DNA of 34,659 nt from Gammaproteobacteria bacterium (GTDB taxonomy: Bacteria > Pseudomonadota > Gammaproteobacteria > UBA6429 > Thiohalophilaceae). The first letter of the stretch is position 1. The number at the start of each line of letters is the position of its first letter. The notes beneath the pieces are model-generated. The model ran no database searches. It was given only the letters and a program-made list of their open reading frames with translations, and was not told the DNA's origin. Of the stretch, positions 17,022 through 26,853 are shown piece by piece. The DNA is taken from the NCBI GenBank assembly GCA_029881995.1, contig JAOULO010000038.1:1-34659 (forward strand), given 5' to 3'. A program made the translations under genes and the position numbers.

Positions 17022-18443
17022 ATGCAAGTATTGGTGATAACGCAGGATAAACAGCAGGGCGATAATTTTAGTCATTTGCTGGATTTTATAGATTATGATG
17101 CTGTCGTAACTGATTTTTCAGCATGGCAAAATATTACAGAGCAACCTCAGGTTATTATATTCGCCAGCAAGGGTGAATATGAAAAAGATTTACCAGTCTT
17201 GAAATCTATCCGAGAAAAACTCGCAGAAAATTTGCCAGTGTTATTGGCTACTCCTGGAACTGATAAAACAGAATTGCCATCAGAACTTACTGCCATGATT
17301 GTCACCTCAATTCAGACTCCGCTGAAACACAGACAGTTAGTACATGCTTTACATTTGGCTGAAGTTTACCGTGAAAGTAAAATTAGTGACGGCAATACTT
17401 CTCCCATGCTTTTCAGAAGTATGGTGGGAAACAGTCGAGCAATTGTGCAGGTTCGCAAACTGATAGAACAGGTTGCAGATACTAGCGCAAATGTGCTGAT
17501 TCTTGGAGAATCTGGGACAGGCAAGGAAGTGGTCGCACGTAATCTCCATTACTATTCATCACGTCGTGACAACCCATTTGTACCGGTCAACTGTGGTGCT
17601 ATACCTCCCGAGTTACTAGAGAGTGAATTGTTTGGACATGAAAAAGGGGCATTTACTGGTGCAATCAGTTCAAGACAGGGGCGCTTTGAGTTAGCGGATG
17701 GTGGGACATTATTTCTCGATGAAATAGGTGATATGCCCCTGGCGATGCAGGTCAAGATACTCAGGGTCATTCAGGAAAGGGTATTTGAAAGAGTAGGAAG
17801 TAATAAAAGCATTAATGCCAATGTGAGGATTGTTGCAGCAACTCACCGTAACCTTGAAGATCAAATTAAGGAAGGTAGTTTTCGTGAGGATCTTTATTAC
17901 CGATTAAATGTCTTTCCTATTGAAATGCCACCATTACAACAGCGTGTGGAAGACATACCTTTATTGATTAACGAACTGATTACCCGTATGGAACATGAGC
18001 AAAGAGGTTCCGTGCGACTTACACCTGCGGCTATCACCGCATTATGTCAGTATTCCTGGCCTGGTAATGTCAGAGAGCTTGCTAATCTGATTGAACGGCT
18101 GGTTATCATGTTTCCTTATGGGGTAGTTGATATTCGCGATCTTCCTGAAAAATTCAGAGGCCATTCTACCGCAGGATTTGATGATAAAATCGTTGATGTC
18201 AATGTTTCTGATGCTACAACAGTTGTTGTTTCTCAAGGTTCGGCAGAACGTTTACCCACAGAAGGTTTAGACCTGAAAGAACATTTAACCAATCTGGAGT
18301 ACTCACTTATCAAGCAGGCCCTTGAAGAGGCCAATGGTATTGTGGCTCACGCAGCGAAACGTCTGCATATGCGAAGAACCACCCTGGTGGAAAAAATGCG
18401 TAAATATGGCCTGCAACGTCAGGAACACGCGACAGGAATTTGA
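17022..18443 (+). CDS. fleQ: FleQ/FlrA, sigma54-dependent flagellar master activator
   Basis: Bacterial enhancer-binding protein at the top of the polar-flagellum hierarchy. It has 473 residues. The N-terminal FleQ domain (about 1-130) is a receiver-like fold without the phospho-Asp set. The AAA+ domain (about 135-370) has Walker A GESGTGKE (162-169), the sigma54-contact loop GAFTGA (209-214) and Walker B LFLDEIGD (Asp233, Glu234). The C-terminal Fis-type helix-turn-helix is [20 protein letters not shown] (444-463). In Pseudomonas, FleQ also binds c-di-GMP; whether this one does is not shown. It precedes fleS with a sigma54 promoter between them, matching known control of fleSR by FleQ. Confidence 0.95.
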   Translation: MQVLVITQDKQQGDNFSHLLDFIDYDAVVTDFSAWQNITEQPQVIIFASKGEYEKDLPVLKSIREKLAENLPVLLATPGTDKTELPSELTAMIVTSIQTPLKHRQLVHALHLAEVYRESKISDGNTSPMLFRSMVGNSRAIVQVRKLIEQVADTSANVLILGESGTGKEVVARNLHYYSSRRDNPFVPVNCGAIPPELLESELFGHEKGAFTGAISSRQGRFELADGGTLFLDEIGDMPLAMQVKILRVIQERVFERVGSNKSINANVRIVAATHRNLEDQIKEGSFREDLYYRLNVFPIEMPPLQQRVEDIPLLINELITRMEHEQRGSVRLTPAAITALCQYSWPGNVRELANLIERLVIMFPYGVVDIRDLPEKFRGHSTAGFDDKIVDVNVSDATTVVVSQGSAERLPTEGLDLKEHLTNLEYSLIKQALEEANGIVAHAAKRLHMRRTTLVEKMRKYGLQRQEHATGI

Positions 18444-18494
18444 CTTCCTGCGATCTTCTCAAGCTAACTTATTGATAATCAAAGCCCTTCATCC

Positions 18495-18510
18495 AGGCAC
18501 ACTTCTTGCT
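18495..18510 (+). promoter_or_regulatory. Predicted sigma54 promoter for fleSR
   Basis: AGGCACACTTCTTGCT has GG at 18496-18497 and GC at 18508-18509 spaced by 10 bases, with GGCAC and TTGCT both matching consensus. It lies 51 bases before the fleS ATG. FleQ-dependent sigma54 transcription of fleSR is known in Pseudomonas, so this is a strong positional match. Confidence 0.75.
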
Positions 18511-18561
18511 CAAGATACTGACGAATTTGTTTCGTTTGTATGATGACCAAGAAGAGGTGTT

Positions 18562-19785
18562 ATGAGTCAGCAGTCAGCCAATTACCCCCAGGCATTGGAA
18601 GAAGCCTTTCATACTTTTAATCGCCTGTCAGGACAATTAGCCGATTCCTATCACGCTTTGGAAACGCAAGTTTCGAGCCTGAATGAAGAACTGGCACAGG
18701 CACACGATCAGCGATTTAAGGAATTATCAGAAAAAGAACGGCTGGCTAACCGACTGGGAACATTACTGGATGCCTTGCCTGGCGGAGTCATCGTATTAAA
18801 CAAGGACGGTGAGGTTGCTGAATATAACCCGGCAGCAGCGGATTTGCTGGGTGAGCCATTACATGGTATTGCCTGGCAGTTCATAATTAAGCGATCGTTT
18901 GCTCCCAAAAGTGATGATGGCCACGATATCTCACTCATTGATGGACGCAGGGTTAATATATCAACATGCCCACTTGGAACTGAGCCTGGACAAATATTAC
19001 TGATTACAGATGTAACTGAAGTCAGAAAACTACAGGACAGGTTAAATCAACATCAACATCTGGCTGCGATGGGTGAAATGGCAGCGGCACTGGCTCATCA
19101 GGTAAGAACACCTTTGTCATCAGCAATTTTATATTCGTCGCAGCTTAAGCGTTTGCAATGTAGTGATATGGAACGACAGAGTCGTAGTGAAAAAATTATC
19201 AGCCGCTTACGTCATCTAGAACATATTGTAAACGACATGCTTCTGTATGCGCGTGGCGCGAGAACAGGAACAGATCTTTTTACAATTGAAGAAATGTTTG
19301 CAGATATATTTATGTCTATTGAGGGTCAGATTAATCCTGAAAAGACTCAGCTGGATATGGCTGACAAGACAGGAAATACAGTACTCCGTGGTAACAGGCA
19401 GATGTTAGTTAGTGCCCTGACTAATCTTTTGGTTAACGCCAGTCAGGTTATCGAAGATGAAGGTATGGTGTTTGTCATCGCTACAGTAGTTGACGGGAAC
19501 AACATCAGGTTGATTGTACAGGATAATGGGCCTGGTTTTACACCAGATGCTGAGAAGAATGCCTTTACTCCATTTTACACAACTCGTAGTGATGGGACTG
19601 GCTTAGGGCTTGCCGTCGTGAATGCGATTGTTAATTCCCATGATGGTGAAATCAGTCTGACTTCTCGGCGCGGGCGGGGTAGTACATTTGATATTGTTTT
19701 ACCGATTGTTGAAACAGAAGACATTAATAATGGCATGAATGAGACTGTAACAGATAAAGAAAAGCAATTGTTAAGCATGAGGTGA
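18562..19785 (+). CDS. fleS: FleS/FlrB, sensor histidine kinase
   Basis: Cytoplasmic histidine kinase that phosphorylates FleR/FlrC. It has 407 residues and no membrane segment. An N-terminal coiled coil (about 10-65) leads to a PAS domain (about 66-155, with LLDALPGGVIVLNKDGEVAE). The dimerisation helix carries LAHQVRTPLSSA with the phospho-acceptor His179. The catalytic domain shows the N box at Asn292, G1 DNGPGF from Asp321, and G2 GTGLGLAVV. It is 2 bases upstream of fleR. Confidence 0.94.
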   Translation: MSQQSANYPQALEEAFHTFNRLSGQLADSYHALETQVSSLNEELAQAHDQRFKELSEKERLANRLGTLLDALPGGVIVLNKDGEVAEYNPAAADLLGEPLHGIAWQFIIKRSFAPKSDDGHDISLIDGRRVNISTCPLGTEPGQILLITDVTEVRKLQDRLNQHQHLAAMGEMAAALAHQVRTPLSSAILYSSQLKRLQCSDMERQSRSEKIISRLRHLEHIVNDMLLYARGARTGTDLFTIEEMFADIFMSIEGQINPEKTQLDMADKTGNTVLRGNRQMLVSALTNLLVNASQVIEDEGMVFVIATVVDGNNIRLIVQDNGPGFTPDAEKNAFTPFYTTRSDGTGLGLAVVNAIVNSHDGEISLTSRRGRGSTFDIVLPIVETEDINNGMNETVTDKEKQLLSMR

Positions 19786-19787
19786 GT

Positions 19788-21155
19788 ATGAATAAATTAA
19801 GTGTTCTAATTGTAGAAGACGACCAGGAATTGTTGGAAGCATTATCCGACACCCTTCAATTAGCTGGTTATGAGGTATTGACAGCATCTCATGGTGAACA
19901 GGCTCTGGTATTGCTGGGGCAACATGAAATCAATCTTGTCATCAGTGATATTCAAATGCCTATCATGGATGGTCAGACATTATTGAAAAAAATTAAGCAA
20001 TCAAATCATTCTGTGCCAGTTATGTTGATGACTGCCTACGGGACTATACAGCAGGCAGTAGATGCGATGCGAGATGGAGCTGTTGACTATCTTGTAAAGC
20101 CATTTGAGGCTGAAGTATTGGTAAGTATGGTTAGTAATTATATTGAAGTTTATGAAGAAGTAAGCCATGACCTTGTGGCCGAAGATGAATCGTCGCTTGA
20201 ACTCGTCCACTTAGCAAAAAAAGTGTCAGACAGTAATGCAACTGTGATGATTACTGGTGAAAGTGGGGTGGGTAAGGAAGTTCTGGCAAAATTTATTCAT
20301 CAACATTCTCCGCGAGCAGATAAACCATTTATTGCAATAAATTGCGCAGCAATCCCAGAAAACATGCTTGAAGCGACCTTGTTTGGATATGAGAAAGGTG
20401 CCTATACCGGAGCTTATAAGTCCTCTCCAGGAAAATTTGAACTGGCAAACGGAGGAACTATTCTACTTGATGAAATCTCTGAAATGGAACTGGGCTTACA
20501 AGCAAAGTTGTTACGTGTGCTACAGGAAAAGGAAGTTGAACGTCTTGGTGGAAATAAGGTGATTGAGCTGGATGTTAGGGTTTTGGCTACATCTAACAGG
20601 GATATGTGGGCCTCTGTTAAGAAAAATGAATTCCGGGAAGACCTGTTTTATAGATTGAATGTTTTTCCTCTTCACATTACTCCTTTGAAACAACGTACCA
20701 ATGATATTGTCCCTATCGCTGAACGTCTTCTTGAAAAATATATTGAAAATAACTGCTCAACTAAAGTCTCCTTCTCAAATGCAGCAATGGCAAAACTAAA
20801 GTCCTATGAATGGCCAGGTAACGTCAGGGAACTAGATAACGTCATTCAGCGGTGTATGATTTTACACTCTGGTGATGTGATTGAAGACACAGATATTCAA
20901 TTTGAGTTAACTCCTGTTATGAGCAATTCATCGGTCAAGAAAGATATGATGTCTGACAAAAAAGAGACGCTTAATGGTGATTTGCGACAACGAGAGTGGG
21001 ACATTATCTTGAATACTATTAAAGATGTACGGGGTAGTCGTAAGCTGACTGCAGAAAGACTAGGTATAAGCCAACGTACTCTCAGATACAAACTGGCGAG
21101 AATGCGTGATGAAGGAATTTCTATACCAGGTTCTAACGATATAGAAGTTGCTTGA
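19788..21155 (+). CDS. fleR: FleR/FlrC, sigma54-dependent response regulator
   Basis: NtrC-type activator of mid-stage flagellar genes, partner of FleS. The start chosen is ATG at 19788, with GAGG 5 bases upstream; a GTG two codons earlier is also open. It has 455 residues. The receiver domain has an EDD acidic pocket and phospho-acceptor Asp54 in ISDIQMP. The AAA+ domain has Walker A GESGVGKE (from residue 157). The sigma54 loop reads GAYTGA (204-209), a Phe-to-Tyr change from the usual GAFTGA. The C-terminal Fis-type helix-turn-helix has KLTAERLGISQRTLRYKLAR. It is followed 21 bases later by fliE. Confidence 0.94.
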   Translation: MNKLSVLIVEDDQELLEALSDTLQLAGYEVLTASHGEQALVLLGQHEINLVISDIQMPIMDGQTLLKKIKQSNHSVPVMLMTAYGTIQQAVDAMRDGAVDYLVKPFEAEVLVSMVSNYIEVYEEVSHDLVAEDESSLELVHLAKKVSDSNATVMITGESGVGKEVLAKFIHQHSPRADKPFIAINCAAIPENMLEATLFGYEKGAYTGAYKSSPGKFELANGGTILLDEISEMELGLQAKLLRVLQEKEVERLGGNKVIELDVRVLATSNRDMWASVKKNEFREDLFYRLNVFPLHITPLKQRTNDIVPIAERLLEKYIENNCSTKVSFSNAAMAKLKSYEWPGNVRELDNVIQRCMILHSGDVIEDTDIQFELTPVMSNSSVKKDMMSDKKETLNGDLRQREWDIILNTIKDVRGSRKLTAERLGISQRTLRYKLARMRDEGISIPGSNDIEVA

Positions 21156-21176
21156 TTTTTTATACAGGACTTAATT

Positions 21177-21503
21177 ATGGCAAACAATACAATCAATCCA
21201 GAAGCTCTTTTAGTCCAGATGCGGGCGCTTGCCTCCCAGGCACAAAGTAAGCCTGTTGATGCTTCTGCTGTAGAGAAAGGTGATGATTTTGCGAAATTAT
21301 TACAACAGTCAATAAATAAAGTAAATGAATTGCAACAAACCGGCAGTGCAAAAGCCCAGTCATTTCAGAAAGGTGATCCTAACATGCAACTCTCAGAGGT
21401 GATGGTGTCACTGCAAAAAGCAGATGTTTCCTTCAAGGCTATGGTAGAAGTTAGAAATAAATTGGTTTCAGCTTACCAGGAAATAATGAACATGCAGGTG
21501 TAA
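21177..21503 (+). CDS. fliE: FliE, MS ring-rod junction protein
   Basis: Adapter between the MS ring and the proximal rod, and an early export substrate. It has 108 residues. The C-terminal half carries the family motif NMQLSEVMVSLQKADVSFKA followed by EVRNKLVSAYQEIMNMQV. The N-terminal part is polar and variable, as usual. No clear promoter was found in the 21-base gap after fleR, so it is probably read from upstream. Confidence 0.94.
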   Translation: MANNTINPEALLVQMRALASQAQSKPVDASAVEKGDDFAKLLQQSINKVNELQQTGSAKAQSFQKGDPNMQLSEVMVSLQKADVSFKAMVEVRNKLVSAYQEIMNMQV

Positions 21504-21526
21504 TCCTGAATCGAGAAAAATAATTT

Positions 21527-23122
21527 ATGGATTTGGTAAAAGTAGAAAACCTGGTTGAATCGGCAAAAGGCATGTCTAGCATGCCTTTTATGCGTCAAAT
21601 TGGGGTTATGGTAGGTCTGGCCATGAGTATTGGTATCGCTGTTGCCATTGTACTCTGGTCTCAGGAACCCAATTTCAGTGTTTTGTACAGCAATTTATCT
21701 CCAAAGGACACCAGTGCCATAATTGATGTTTTTGAGGCAGCCGATCTTGATTATAAGGTTGAACATGAATCTGGCATGCTGCTAGTTCCTGCTGAAAGAT
21801 TACATGAAGCCAGAATGATGCTGGCTGAAAGTAATTTGCCTCAGGACACCAGTATAGGTTTTGAGTTGATTGAAAAAGAACAGGGGTTTGGTACAAGTAA
21901 TTTTATTCAAAATGCAAGGTATCAACGTGCAGTCGAAGGAGAGTTATCTAAGACCATAAAATCTATGGGAGCTGTAGAATCAGCCAGAGTACATTTGGCC
22001 TTACCTAAAGAATCGGCATTTATACGTGATCAACGTGAGCCTGGTGCCTCAGTTATGCTTTCTTTGGCACAAGGATGGCGACTTGAAGAGGAACAGATTC
22101 AGGCAATTCGTCATCTGGTTGCCTCCAGTATTCCCAAGATGCAACCCAAAAATGTCACCATTGTTGATGCAAAAGGTCGCTTGTTATCAGACGATCTAAC
22201 ACCAAATGGAATGAAGCTAAGTGCTCAACAGTTTGATTACACCCGTCGCGTGGAATCACTCTATACCAATCGAATTGAACAACTCATGGTACCGTTGGTG
22301 GGTAAAGAAAGGGTACATGCACAGGTTTCTGCAGAAATGGATTTTACCATTACAGAGACTACGCAAGAGAGGTTTAACCCTGATTTACCAGCCGTTCGAA
22401 GTGAACAGAATGTTGAAGAAGAAAGTACTGGTTCAGTTGAAGCGGGGATTCCTGGAGCCTTGACAAATCAACCTCCCGGCGTTGCAGAGGCACCTGAAGA
22501 GGCCACGGAAGAAACCCAGACACAGACAGCCCCAACCAAAACCCGCCGCCAGTCAACAAGAAATTTTGAGTTGGACAAGACTATTAGCCACACCCGGCAA
22601 CAGCCAGGGAAAATTAAGCGTTTATCAATCGCTGTTGTGGTCGATAACCGAGTAGGAAAGAATGAAGAAGGTGAAATTATTAGTATCCCATATACACCAG
22701 AAGAGCTGACCCGATTTACGGCTCTTGTCAAGGAAACAGTAGGGTTTAATGCTTTACGAGGGGATACCGTTAATGTTAGCAATGTGGCCTTTACTCCACC
22801 TATTGTTGTAGAACCACCAGTTATTCCTTTCTGGGAGAAGAACTGGTTCTGGGTTGCTATAAAGCAGATTGGGGTAGTTCTATTGTTACTCTTCCTGTTA
22901 TTTGGTTTCCTTCGCCCAATGATGAAAAATTTAATGGCTAAATCAAAGGCAGAGGATGAGGATGATGAGGATGAAGATGGCCCAATAGAACCGCCCAAAC
23001 TTGAAGCGCCCGTTTATGAATCGAATTTACAACTGGCCAAAGCTGTTGCTGCAGATGATCCCAAGATGGTGGCACAGGTAGTACGAACCTGGATTATGGC
23101 TGATAAGAAACGAGGTTCCTGA
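21527..23122 (+). CDS. fliF: FliF, MS-ring protein
   Basis: Inner-membrane ring that is the base of the motor and houses the export gate. It has 531 residues. Transmembrane segment 1 is at about 24-43 (VMVGLAMSIGIAVAIVLW) and segment 2 at about 442-462 (WVAIKQIGVVLLLLFLLFGF). The periplasmic ring-building motifs include FSVLYSNLSPKDTSAIID and ARVHLALPKESAF. A very acidic stretch (EDEDDEDEDG) follows segment 2. The C-terminal tail LAKAVAADDPKMVAQVVRTW is the FliG-binding segment. It is 2 bases upstream of fliG. Confidence 0.95.
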   Translation: MDLVKVENLVESAKGMSSMPFMRQIGVMVGLAMSIGIAVAIVLWSQEPNFSVLYSNLSPKDTSAIIDVFEAADLDYKVEHESGMLLVPAERLHEARMMLAESNLPQDTSIGFELIEKEQGFGTSNFIQNARYQRAVEGELSKTIKSMGAVESARVHLALPKESAFIRDQREPGASVMLSLAQGWRLEEEQIQAIRHLVASSIPKMQPKNVTIVDAKGRLLSDDLTPNGMKLSAQQFDYTRRVESLYTNRIEQLMVPLVGKERVHAQVSAEMDFTITETTQERFNPDLPAVRSEQNVEEESTGSVEAGIPGALTNQPPGVAEAPEEATEETQTQTAPTKTRRQSTRNFELDKTISHTRQQPGKIKRLSIAVVVDNRVGKNEEGEIISIPYTPEELTRFTALVKETVGFNALRGDTVNVSNVAFTPPIVVEPPVIPFWEKNWFWVAIKQIGVVLLLLFLLFGFLRPMMKNLMAKSKAEDEDDEDEDGPIEPPKLEAPVYESNLQLAKAVAADDPKMVAQVVRTWIMADKKRGS

Positions 23123-23124
23123 TA

Positions 23125-24132
23125 GTGGCTAAGAAAGAAAAAAAGCTCAATGGTATCGAACGCTCTGCGGTACTGTTGCTTTCTATTGGTGAGGATGATG
23201 CTGGAGAAATAATGCGGCATATGTCTCCCAAGGAAGTTCAGGCGGTGGGTGAAGCCATGGCAACCATTGGCGGAGTTAGTAAGGAACAGGTTGCAGAAAT
23301 TCTGGATGATTTTTCAGACTCTATTGGTGAGCATACTTCACTTGGGGTTGGGAGTGAAGACTATTTAAGAACGGTACTTACAAATGCCCTGGGGGGGGAT
23401 AAAGCAGAGGCATTATTAGACCGAATTCTGATGGGACGAAATTCCAAGGGGCTTGATGCCCTGAAGTGGATGGAACCTCGTGCCGTTGCCGATATTATTC
23501 GACTTGAGCATCCTCAGATAATTGCCATAGTACTTTCCTATTTGGAGCCGGATCGTGCTGCAGATGTTTTATCTGCTTTGCCGGAAAATATGCGAGTCGA
23601 TGTCGTAATGCGTATCGCTTCATTAGATGGTATTCAACCCAGTGCCATTAATGAATTGGATGATATGCTGGAACAACAATTTTCAGGTAACTCTGACAAT
23701 ATTAAAACATCTTCTGTTGGCGGGCTTAAGACTGCAGCTAACGTAATGAATTACCTGGAACCTGGTGTTGAAAACGAAATCATGGAAATTGTCAAAGAGG
23801 CTGATATGGAAATGGCCGAGAGCATTCAAGATCTAATGTTTGTATTTGATAACCTGGTAGATATTGATGATCGAGGTATCCAGGTTATGTTGCGAGAAAT
23901 TCAGTCAGATATTCTTATCACAGCACTTAAAGGTGCTGATTCCGGGGTTAAAGACAAAATTCTCAAAAACATGTCAAAACGTGCAGCAGAAATGCTGGAA
24001 GATGATCTTGAGGCGAAAGGGCCAGTTAAACTTAGCGAAGTCGAAAATGCGCAAAAAGAAATTCTTGCTATTGCGCGGCGTATGGCAGATGCGGGTGAAA
24101 TCAATCTTAAGAGCAATGATGAGTACGTATAA
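23125..24132 (+). CDS. fliG: FliG, motor switch protein
   Basis: C-ring protein that interacts with the stator and sets torque direction. It has 335 residues. The start is GTG at 23125, 2 bases after the fliF stop, with GAGG upstream. The N-terminal domain has ERSAVLLLSIGEDDAGEI. The middle domain has the conserved LEHPQIIAIVLSYLEP. The C-terminal torque domain has MFVFDNLVDIDDRGIQVMLR and ISKKA-type charged helices (here KNMSKRAAEML). It is 2 bases before fliH. Confidence 0.95.
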   Translation: MAKKEKKLNGIERSAVLLLSIGEDDAGEIMRHMSPKEVQAVGEAMATIGGVSKEQVAEILDDFSDSIGEHTSLGVGSEDYLRTVLTNALGGDKAEALLDRILMGRNSKGLDALKWMEPRAVADIIRLEHPQIIAIVLSYLEPDRAADVLSALPENMRVDVVMRIASLDGIQPSAINELDDMLEQQFSGNSDNIKTSSVGGLKTAANVMNYLEPGVENEIMEIVKEADMEMAESIQDLMFVFDNLVDIDDRGIQVMLREIQSDILITALKGADSGVKDKILKNMSKRAAEMLEDDLEAKGPVKLSEVENAQKEILAIARRMADAGEINLKSNDEYV

Positions 24133-24134
24133 AT

Positions 24135-24815
24135 ATGCCTCAGCCCAAAGTTATTCCAAATAAAAAAGGTCTTACCGCCTATGAAAAATGGGAGGCCCCT
24201 GTTGTAGAGGAAGAACCTCCTATTCCCGAAGAACTGGTTACGGCCGCCGAAATTGAGGCCATACAACAATTGGCGTATACCGAAGGTTATGCGCAGGGAT
24301 ATGAGATTGGGGTGGATCAGGGCAACAAAGATGGTTTTGCAGCAGGTCATGGAAAACTGGAAAACCTCCTCACTGGACGTTTAAATCGGCTGGATTCTGT
24401 GTTGAAATTTATCTCTCGACCACTTAGTGAACTAGATGAAGAAGTGGTCAGTCAGTTATCTGATATGAGTATTTTAATAGCTAAACAACTTATTCGAAGA
24501 GAACTTCATACTGATCCTGGACAGGTCATTGCTGTAGTAAGGGAAGCGATGTCGGCATTACCAGCAAATACCAGACAGACGCAGATATTTCTTCATCCAG
24601 AAGATGCAGAACTGGTTCGCGAGGTATTTGTGATAAGTGATGAACGAGAACAAAGCTGGAAGCTTACAGAAGACCCCTCATTAACACGAGGCGGTTGTCG
24701 TATTGAGGCAGAACACTCCAGAATCGACGCCAGTGTCGAGCATAGAATGAACCAGATAATTGCCACCATACTCGGTGGTGAGCGTGAGAGGGATCAGGGA
24801 CAAGAGCATGACTGA
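24135..24815 (+). CDS. fliH: FliH, regulator of the export ATPase
   Basis: Negative regulator and tether of FliI in the flagellar type III export apparatus. It has 226 residues. The N-terminal part has conserved Trp and Pro-rich segments, and the middle has the Gly-rich [19 protein letters not shown] repeat (GxxxG-like) typical of FliH. The C-terminal domain resembles ATP synthase delta/b-type folds with [19 protein letters not shown]. Its end overlaps the fliI start by 8 bases. Confidence 0.93.
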   Translation: MPQPKVIPNKKGLTAYEKWEAPVVEEEPPIPEELVTAAEIEAIQQLAYTEGYAQGYEIGVDQGNKDGFAAGHGKLENLLTGRLNRLDSVLKFISRPLSELDEEVVSQLSDMSILIAKQLIRRELHTDPGQVIAVVREAMSALPANTRQTQIFLHPEDAELVREVFVISDEREQSWKLTEDPSLTRGGCRIEAEHSRIDASVEHRMNQIIATILGGERERDQGQEHD

Positions 24816-26214
24816 CCAGGAAGATATCCTGCAACCCTGGCATGTGCATATGCCTGTCTGGCGTCATAAACTGGATAATATCACTCGACGCCTTGATGAT
24901 AGTCCACCCTTGATTGTTGAGGGTCGATTAACACGCATGGTTGGATTGACTCTGGAAGCTGTGGGATGCCAGGCTGCGATTGGTTCCAGGTGCCTGGTCG
25001 AAAGTATTCATAAGGAATTTGTCGAAGCCGAAGTGGTTGGTTTTTCCGGGGAGCATATTTATTTAATGCCCACTGGAGACATGGAAGGTATTCGCCCAAA
25101 TGCAAGGGTAATTCCGACTGGTCGAGTTTATGCGGTAGACGTTGGAGAAGATTTACTTGGTCGGGTTCTGGATGGTTCCGGTAAGCCGCTTGATGGTAAA
25201 GGCCCACTTCGAACCCATGAAAGGGTTCCGCTAAGTGGTCGACGGATAAATCCTTTATCAAAGAAACCAATCCTGGAACCACTTGATGTCGGTGTCAGGG
25301 CCATCAACGCTCTGTTCACCATTGGACGAGGTCAAAGGATGGGGCTGGTCGCTGGAAGTGGTGTGGGTAAGAGTGTCCTGTTAGGGATGATGACCCGATT
25401 TACAACGGCAGATGTGATTGTTGTTGGCCTTATTGGAGAGCGAGGTCGTGAGGTCAAGGAGTTTATTGATAATATCCTGGGTGAGGAAGGTCTGTCCCGA
25501 GCTGTGGTCGTCGCCGTGCCTGCCGATCACGCGCCCGTAATGCGAATGCATGGGGCCTATCTTGCTACCAGCATTGCTGAATATTTTCGAGACCGCGGCC
25601 GCAATGTCCTGTTGCTGATAGATTCTCTGACCCGATTTGCCCAGGCACAACGTGAAATTGCTCTGGCCATCGGAGAGCCACCAGCTACTAAGGGCTATCC
25701 ACCCTCGGTATTTGCACGTATTCCCCAACTGGTTGAACGAGCGGGTAATGGTGATAAGACTTCAGGTTCAATTACAGCCTTTTATACAGTGCTGGTAGAA
25801 GGAGACGAACAACAGGATCCGATTGCAGATTCTGCAAGGGCCATTCTGGATGGTCATATTGTTTTATCCCGCGAAATGGCAGAAGGTGGACTATACCCTG
25901 CAATTAATATCGAAGTTTCCATTAGTCGGTTGATGACGGATATTGCCAGCGTGGAGCATCTCGCCTGGGCAACCCGCTTCAGGCAATTAAATGCTTTATA
26001 TCAGCAGAATCGAGATCTTATCAATGTTGGTGCTTATGCGGCAGGGAGTGATCCACGCATTGATGAGGCGATTGCCATGAATCCACAAATACAGGATTTT
26101 ATTCGGCAGGATATGAAAATGGCAGTGAACTTTGAGAACAGTATCCATGATCTGGAAGCCTTGCTGCAGATAGAACCAAGTGCAAATCCGATGGCAGCAT
26201 TTACGGTGCAATAG
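24808..26214 (+). CDS. fliI: FliI, flagellar export ATPase
   Basis: Hexameric ATPase that energises or aids flagellar protein export, related to the F1 beta subunit. The start is ATG at 24808, with AGGGA 7 bases upstream; this gives 468 residues. The open frame extends to a TTG at 24760, but that lies inside fliH and lacks family similarity. The P-loop is GSGVGKS (183-189). Other family motifs are [33 protein letters not shown] and [20 protein letters not shown]. Overlap with fliH implies coupling. Confidence 0.95.
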   Translation: MTDQEDILQPWHVHMPVWRHKLDNITRRLDDSPPLIVEGRLTRMVGLTLEAVGCQAAIGSRCLVESIHKEFVEAEVVGFSGEHIYLMPTGDMEGIRPNARVIPTGRVYAVDVGEDLLGRVLDGSGKPLDGKGPLRTHERVPLSGRRINPLSKKPILEPLDVGVRAINALFTIGRGQRMGLVAGSGVGKSVLLGMMTRFTTADVIVVGLIGERGREVKEFIDNILGEEGLSRAVVVAVPADHAPVMRMHGAYLATSIAEYFRDRGRNVLLLIDSLTRFAQAQREIALAIGEPPATKGYPPSVFARIPQLVERAGNGDKTSGSITAFYTVLVEGDEQQDPIADSARAILDGHIVLSREMAEGGLYPAINIEVSISRLMTDIASVEHLAWATRFRQLNALYQQNRDLINVGAYAAGSDPRIDEAIAMNPQIQDFIRQDMKMAVNFENSIHDLEALLQIEPSANPMAAFTVQ

Positions 26215-26288
26215 TGGTGCCAGAAACAGTCACAAAAATTGCATATACTTGTAAGAGTCAGGATTTCCTGGCAAGGCAGGTTTAAACA

Positions 26289-26735
26289 ATGAAAAAGTCT
26301 GATCGAATGATTCCAATCAAGCAGCTTGCTGAAGACCATGAGAAGGAAGCTGTAAAAGACCTGGGTCAGGCTCAGCGTGCATTGACTGAGCATGAGATGA
26401 AGCTTGAGCAATTGGTTAGTTACCGTGCTGAATATTATCGAATGTTTCAGGAACATGGCAGTCGTGGGATGGATGGTTCACAGCTGCAGGCATACCAGAG
26501 TTTTCTTGCCCAACTTGATACCGCCATTGTGTCACAACGCGAAATGATAGAACAGGTTTCCGTTGAGCGAGATAATAGACGTGATGTCTGGCAGCATCGT
26601 CATATTCGTACAGAAGCTCTGGGTAAGACCGTTGAGCGGTATCAGAATACGGAGCAAAGGCAGGAACAAAGCCGGGAGCAACGGGAACAGGATGATCACG
26701 CAAATAATCAGTTCTGGTTGCTTCACCATAAATAA
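26289..26735 (+). CDS. fliJ: FliJ, export chaperone escort
   Basis: Small coiled-coil protein of the export apparatus that fits in the FliI ring like the F1 gamma subunit. It has 148 residues, mostly Glu, Gln and Arg-rich helices. Conserved pattern: LAEDHEKEAVKDLGQAQRAL near the N-terminus and AYQSFLAQLDTAIVSQREMI in the middle. The C-terminus is very charged (QRQEQSREQREQ). It lies 74 bases after fliI. The sequence is weakly conserved in the family, but position and helical pattern agree. Confidence 0.9.
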   Translation: MKKSDRMIPIKQLAEDHEKEAVKDLGQAQRALTEHEMKLEQLVSYRAEYYRMFQEHGSRGMDGSQLQAYQSFLAQLDTAIVSQREMIEQVSVERDNRRDVWQHRHIRTEALGKTVERYQNTEQRQEQSREQREQDDHANNQFWLLHHK

Positions 26736-26785
26736 TAATTATAAATTTTATTAGCTAATACCTGCTTTAATTTTTTTGGCCTTTC

Positions 26786-26801
26786 TGGCACAGGCTTTGC
26801 A
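26786..26801 (+). promoter_or_regulatory. Predicted sigma54 promoter for fliK
   Basis: TGGCACAGGCTTTGCA is a full match to TGGCAC-N5-TTGCA, with GG at 26787-26788 and GC at 26799-26800. It is the best sigma54 site in the window. It lies 52 bases upstream of the fliK ATG. A small hairpin, GTGGA/TCCAC (26827-26841), lies in the leader. Confidence 0.8.
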
Positions 26802-26853
26802 ATTTCAAGAGTTAGATGAATAATGCGTGGATTAAGTCCACTGGAATCTAACT

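Noticed and set aside
22468-22998. Long antisense frame inside fliF (176 codons).
   Set aside because: It is a shadow of fliF, with low-complexity Ser runs made by the acidic GAT/GAG codons, and has no recognisable motif.
24760-24807. Upstream TTG start for fliI.
   Set aside because: It is inside fliH, and ATG 24808 has a ribosome site at proper spacing and gives the normal family N-terminus.
26234-26252. Possible sigma54 site upstream of fliJ (AGTCAC-N5-TTGCA).
   Set aside because: The -24 GG is GT, which breaks the most conserved position; fliJ can be read from fliI.
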